NCBI GenBank assembly: GCA_002005505.1
Contig: KV908445.1
Location: forward strand, 435,766-446,393
Length of the DNA: 10,628 nucleotides
From: Botryococcus braunii
Taxonomy: Eukaryota; Chlorophyta; Trebouxiophyceae
Reading direction: 5' to 3'
In this document: positions 8,117 through 10,628 of the stretch, piece by piece
How the letters are laid out: each line of letters opens with the position of its first letter
Position numbering within the stretch: the first letter of the stretch is position 1
Translations under genes and position numbers: made by a program
The notes under the pieces: model-generated
What the model saw: only the letters and a program-made list of their open reading frames with translations
What the model was told of the DNA's origin: nothing
Database searches by the model: none

Positions 8117-9186
8117 CCACCACCATCATTCTTTCATTCTTTCATTCTTTTATCATTGGTCGGAATCCTACTTCTTGCAGGATACCGACCAATGGCAGCA
8201 AAATGCATCGTCGAAATGCATGCGATAATGATGTTTGAGCCGGCACAACGCCCCTCAACAAAAAATTACATTTCTGCTGTACGGCAGCTGTTATCACCCT
8301 CGTGCTGTCCTACACGTGTATGCTTATCAGAGGGCATCCGCACTGGCGCTCGCGCACTTTCAAGCACCTTGAAGTGGCTGCTCGTACGAGCAACGAGCGC
8401 CTCACAAGTACTGCAAACACCACGAGTACTCGTTCCAAACGGCAAAGTGCGGATGTCTTCTTATAGCGTGTGTCTGCGCCTTTCCTCGTGAAACACCCGT
8501 GGGGTGTCTGATGCTGCCAGTGTTGTCATACAGGGCGTAGAAAAGGCTTGCAGAGAGATAGTGAAGAAGGCTGGGGAGGAAGCGGAGGCGGCGCACAAGG
8601 AGGCAGCCGACTGGAAGGAGCGCTGGGAGCAAGCCCTCCAAAAGAGTAATCAGCTCGAGCTCAAGGCCTGCCCTGCCCATGAGAACGGCGTGTTCGAAAT
8701 TTACCGCTTTGAAATTTGCACAGCCAATCATGTCACAAACAGTTTGTGCTCAACATTTCAATCTGGAAATCCTGATACATGTGCACCCTGTGCAGCCTTA
8801 AATTTGAATGATGTTACACAGAGCATCACCGGTACTTTGATGGCCCTATTCTTAGCTTACTTGAGCGAACAGGGCCAGGCTCTGCCTCGCAAACGGCAAT
8901 TCCAGTTCTACCCACTCTTCTAAATCTCGGAATCGGAGCAGCACGCGCGCGTGCGTGTATTGGGGGGGCAGGGGGGGGGGTGGCGGGGATTGATTTTCTC
9001 TGAGCCTGGCCAGGCTTTGAAAGTCAAGATCGGATGCCTCCCCTGAGTAAAAACCCCACTGTTTCTCGCCTGATTCTCCACCCCACCCACCCAACCCCCG
9101 CCTGCCCAGCGGAAGCGTATGAGCATGGCTGCAGATCTCGGCCGGTCTTGTACACGCATTCAAATGCGCGCGCGCACATGTGTGTG

Positions 9187-9278
<92 letters not shown>

Positions 9279-10110
9279 CGCGCGCGCGCGTGCATCTAAT
9301 GTCTTTTGAAGGGGGGGGGGGGAGATGCACGCTACTGTACCACACTCTGCACCTGAACGAAACATGCATAATCATTGGACTTGTTAACGACAGATGCTGA
9401 AGTTAAAGGCCGAGAAAGAAGCTCTCGAGAGGGCTCTGCGGAAGGAGCTGGGGCCAGAGGTGGATCTGGGCAAGGCGATAGAGGAAGGTTCCACTTGGAG
9501 AGGCCGCGCTCAGCAGATTTCTATCCTGAAGGAGCGAATCACCGACTTGCAGTCTCAGCAGGTACGACCGCATCTATTGCAGACGCATGCATCTCCTGGA
9601 CGCCTAAGAAGGCTCCTTGTTCAGGGAAGGCTAGTGATATGTGCTTGTCCATCGAATTGCTTTCTCAATGCGTCCGTGTCTATTTGGTCGTCACAATCCT
9701 CCTCCTACTTGGAGGAGGCCTGCTCCTCCTCCTCATCCTTCTTTTACTCCTCCTCCTCCTCCTTCCCTTGCACCTCCCAAATCTCATCTTCCTTTCTTTT
9801 CTCTGTCTGTCTCTTGTGGAACATCTGATCAATACTACGTGGCAACAACTGATGATGGCCGCCCCACCTTGGCAAGTAAGGAACGCCTGACAGTGCGTGC
9901 AAGCTGGGGCCGCAGGGCAGTGAGGAAAGCAGCGAAGCAAGAAGCAAGCACGACCAATCGCACCGACAGCACATAGAGAACATCAGGGTGGATAAACAGA
10001 AAGAGGTCGACAAACTAAGGGCAGAGCTGGCCGCCTGTCAGGCAATGCTGAGCCAACAACAACTCCGAGTGGATGGCAGCCTTGCCCGGCGCGGCACCCT
10101 TGAGTCAGAG
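6073..10110 (+). CDS. CCDC13: CCDC13-like coiled-coil protein, seven exons, 3' end outside the window
   Basis: Role (family knowledge): CCDC13 proteins are coiled-coil components of centrioles and centriolar satellites needed for cilium formation. Seen here: coding exons 6073-6606, 6699-6775, 7227-7302, 7910-8020, 8534-8689, 9394-9561 and 9916-10110 join in compatible phases (0, 2, 0, 0, 0, 0) into about 439 residues, open at the 3' end. The N-terminal 170 or so residues are low complexity; almost all the rest is charged heptad coiled coil. Two blocks match vertebrate CCDC13 as I recall it: AKIIELSKK (residues 221-229; human TKIVELSKK) and TWRGRAQQI (352-360; identical in human). The 20 residues leading into the second block align without gaps. 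Introns are about 92, 451, 607, 513, 704, 354 and more than 500 nt. Only the exon 5 donor and exon 7 acceptor are doubtful. The rest of the coiled coil lies beyond the window. Confidence 0.82.
6699..6775 (+). CDS. CCDC13: CCDC13-like gene, exon 2
   Basis: The acceptor is GTGGCCAG|GTAAGA and the donor is CACCG|GTGAGC. The 77 nt start in phase 0 and end in phase 2. They encode VRELEQKNHALRIALAEK then TREANEH, a coiled-coil strand at the position of the first heptads of the family. Intron 1 is only 92 nt and contains an 8-bp inverted repeat (TGTCCCAA 6638-6645, TTGGGACA 6663-6670) that would bring its ends together. Confidence 0.75.
6776..7226 (+). other. intron 2 with long G run
   Basis: The intron contains a G run at 7010-7026 followed by CGGGGGCGG to about 7035. 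The longest reading frame in it (6842-7159) depends on translating the G run as poly-Gly and is not a gene. Confidence 0.7.
7227..7302 (+). CDS. CCDC13: CCDC13-like gene, exon 3 (IIELSKK block)
   Basis: The acceptor is GATGCGCAG|T. The first base completes an Arg codon begun in exon 2. The exon encodes EVAEAQAALHQEAATSAK then IIELSKK and ends at AAAAAG|GTGCAA in phase 0. The donor is weak at +4 to +6, but it is fixed by the protein: read-through gives a stop within about 20 codons, while splicing to exon 4 restores the family alignment directly after SKK. Confidence 0.78.
7303..7909 (+). other. intron 3 with long G run
   Basis: A run of 17 G lies at 7384-7400, followed by CGGCGGGGGG. A shorter G run lies at about 7668-7676. 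A 7-bp hairpin (TGCGTCC 7567-7573, GGACGCA 7587-7593) and an open segment at 7456-7623 are discussed in the findings. Confidence 0.7.
7910..8020 (+). CDS. CCDC13: CCDC13-like gene, exon 4
   Basis: The acceptor is GATAATCCAG|GTTCGG and the donor is GTAGAG|GTGACT; 37 codons, phase 0 at both ends. It encodes VRHQYLAIEKEKARAQ then AVEEELQLFKLQNQVPNGDVE. The first two thirds continue the coiled coil from SKK, and the end is a polar, Pro/Gly-containing linker. The alternative donor at 8010 would leave a phase that no downstream acceptor fits. Confidence 0.75.
8081..8150. repeat. (TCA)n and CATTCTTT repeats in intron 4
   Basis: About twelve TCA units at 8081-8116 pass into CAC/CAT units, followed by about three copies of the 8-bp unit CATTCTTT at 8126-8150. 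Confidence 0.9.
8154..8194. repeat. 16-bp hairpin in intron 4
   Basis: CATTGGTCGG (8154-8163) pairs with CCGACCAATG (8185-8194), and ATCCT (8165-8169) pairs with AGGAT (8179-8183). This gives 15 of 16 pairs, with one A-A mismatch, around a 9-nt loop. Confidence 0.85.
8534..8689 (+). CDS. CCDC13: CCDC13-like gene, exon 5 (3' end uncertain)
   Basis: The acceptor GTCATACAG|GGCGTA is in phase 0. It encodes GVEKACREIVKKAGEEAEAA, then HKEAADWKERWEQALQK and SNQLELK, which is strongly helical. Exon 6 can only be entered in phase 0, so the donor must fall on a codon boundary. The first such GT is GGC|GTGTTC at 8690, a poor donor that adds the helix-breaking peptide ACPAHENG. Ending at AAG (8665), with a non-canonical GC donor (GCCTGC), would keep the coiled coil and the ungapped family alignment. 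I annotate the GT version. Confidence 0.6.
8941..9322. repeat. G runs and (TG)n-(CG)n tract in intron 5
   Basis: G7 and G10 at 8962-8980, a CG-to-TG transition at 9165-9180, about 45 TG units to 9270 with one CG interruption, CG10 at 9271-9290, and G12 at 9311-9322. Confidence 0.95.
9394..9561 (+). CDS. CCDC13: CCDC13-like gene, exon 6 (TWRGRAQQI block)
   Basis: The acceptor GTTAACGACAG|ATG is the only one possible, because an in-frame TAA lies at 9385. The donor is CAGCAG|GTACGA. The 56 codons, phase 0 at both ends, encode LKLKAEKEALERALRKELGP, then EVDLGKAIEEGS, TWRGRAQQI and SILKERITDLQSQQ. This is the most diagnostic exon: the Arg/Glu helix, the Leu-Gly-x-Glu turn, the spacer of fixed length and TWRGRAQQI are all in the same register as in vertebrate CCDC13. 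Confidence 0.88.
9696..9800. repeat. TCC-rich pyrimidine tract in intron 6
   Basis: Irregular TCC/CTC units are broken by one purine patch, GGAGGAGG (9711-9718), which is complementary to the flanking CCTCC blocks. The tract lies about 115-220 nt upstream of the exon 7 acceptor, too far to be its polypyrimidine tract. Confidence 0.8.
9916..10110 (+). CDS. CCDC13: CCDC13-like gene, exon 7 (acceptor uncertain)
   Basis: Encodes GSEESSEARSKHDQSHRQHI, then ENIRVDKQKEVDKLRAELAA and CQAMLSQQQLRVDGSLARRG, ending TLESE. The part from about VDKQKEVDKL aligns without gaps to the vertebrate segment that follows the TWRGRAQQI helix. The phase-0 entry allows GCCGCAG|GGC (9916, used here) or CGACAG|CAC (9970). 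The tempting CATCAG at 9986 is out of phase. The donor is GAG|GTGATC (10111); CGC|GTAAAT nine nt later is also in phase. Confidence 0.7.
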
Positions 10111-10162
10111 GTGATCCGCGTAAATGAATCAGGCCCTTGTGTGCGTGCGCCGGGCCTGAAAA

Positions 10163-10204
10163 CACGCACACACACACACACACAGATACACACACACACA
10201 CACA

Positions 10205-10272
<68 letters not shown>

Positions 10273-10290
10273 GCGCGCGCGCGCGCGCGC
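10163..10290. repeat. (AC)n-(CG)n compound microsatellite in intron 7
   Basis: AC units from about 10166 to 10258, with interruptions at 10184-10187 and near 10211, pass directly into about 16 CG units at 10259-10290. Confidence 0.96.
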
Positions 10291-10333
10291 ACCCACCATC
10301 GCCACCACCCGGGCAAAACATCCATCGGCGTGA

Positions 10334-10469
10334 ATAACAGGACAATGGATGAGCAAGCTAGTAAGAAGGCAACATCAGAGGCTACAATCGCGAAGGGATT
10401 GCAATCCCTGCGCCATCGTAGCCACTGATGTAGCTTTCTTAATATCTTGCTCATCCATTGCCCTGTTAT
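10334..10469. mobile_element. 136-bp loopless foldback element in intron 7
   Basis: The arms 10334-10401 and 10402-10469 are inverted copies of 68 bp with nine mismatches, no gaps and no loop. They are centred on GGGATTGCAATCCC (10395-10408). The outer arms carry CAATGGATGAGCAAG and the middle carries CATCAGxGGCTAC. There is no coding capacity and I see no target-site duplication. In the pre-mRNA it would form one long stem. It could be a miniature inverted-repeat element or a small-RNA hairpin; it is unrelated in sequence to the one at 5100-5226. Confidence 0.65.
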
Positions 10470-10511
10470 GTGTTGGTGCAGATTTGACTTGAGGGTAAGT
10501 TGGTTCCACAA

Positions 10512-10565
10512 CAACCCCGATGGGGCCAAGACAATTGTCAACCCCAATGGGGGCAAGACAACAGT
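10512..10565. repeat. 27-bp tandem duplication
   Basis: Units 10512-10538 and 10539-10565 share CAACCCC and GCAAGACAA-type blocks, with about four differences in 27. They lie in the incomplete last intron. Confidence 0.7.
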
Positions 10566-10628
10566 CACATGACAGGGTACCCCCTGCCGCAGGCCAAGTC
10601 GCTCAGAGCGGTCGGCAGCACTGAAGAG

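Noticed and set aside
9984..9987. CATCAG as the acceptor of exon 7
   Set aside because: It would enter the conserved frame one base out of phase with exon 6.
10482..10494. 13-nt microexon between TGCAG and GTAAGT
   Set aside because: In the phase required by exon 7 it contains an immediate TGA; the family sequence expected next is not encoded.

Overview
The window is nuclear DNA from a eukaryote. It has one intron-rich protein gene on the + strand (about 6073 to beyond the window end). The other half is gene-poor and packed with simple-sequence and minisatellite repeats. The gene is recognisable as an orthologue of CCDC13, a coiled-coil protein of centrioles, centriolar satellites and cilia. 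The organism therefore probably makes ciliated or flagellated cells. The protein is clearly diverged from the vertebrate form as I recall it, so I lean towards a non-vertebrate lineage, perhaps a streptophyte (charophyte-type) alga or another flagellate-bearing eukaryote. The sequence alone does not settle the taxon.

Layout: 1-1140 holds a 30-bp repeat cluster, a TG/CG tract, two small tandem duplications, a CG-CA-CG tract and a G-rich block. 1140-2070 is mostly unexplained DNA with striking palindromes (1528-1588, 1826-1893), ending in a 64-unit CT microsatellite capped by C runs. 2567-3004 is a 43-44 bp minisatellite with a CACGTG hexamer at six successive unit boundaries. 3005-4740 has only weak coding candidates and hairpins. 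4741-5096 is a compound G/AC/AG/GA tract. 5100-5226 is a long foldback (inverted-repeat) element. 5662-6025 contains two protein-like segments that do not join in frame and look decayed. A TATA box at 5994-6001 then precedes the gene.

The CCDC13-like gene has seven recognisable coding exons in the window (6073-6606, 6699-6775, 7227-7302, 7910-8020, 8534-8689 or -8665, 9394-9561, 9916-10110), separated by introns of roughly 90 to 730 nt. Its splice phases agree from exon to exon. The sixth exon carries the family's TWRGRAQQI block. Exon 1 encodes a 178-residue low-complexity N-terminus. The gene is cut by the window end, so the C-terminal half is missing. Most introns carry their own repeat: G runs, TCA, TG/CG, TCC, and AC/CG. 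The last, incomplete intron also holds a 136-bp loopless foldback element (10334-10469).

I found no tRNA, rRNA, CRISPR array, bacterial operon, intact transposase or reverse transcriptase, and no evidence of an undescribed multi-gene system. The most unusual content is structural: two long foldback elements, the phased CACGTG minisatellite, a 32-bp perfect palindrome, and an anomalous exon 5/intron 5 junction.
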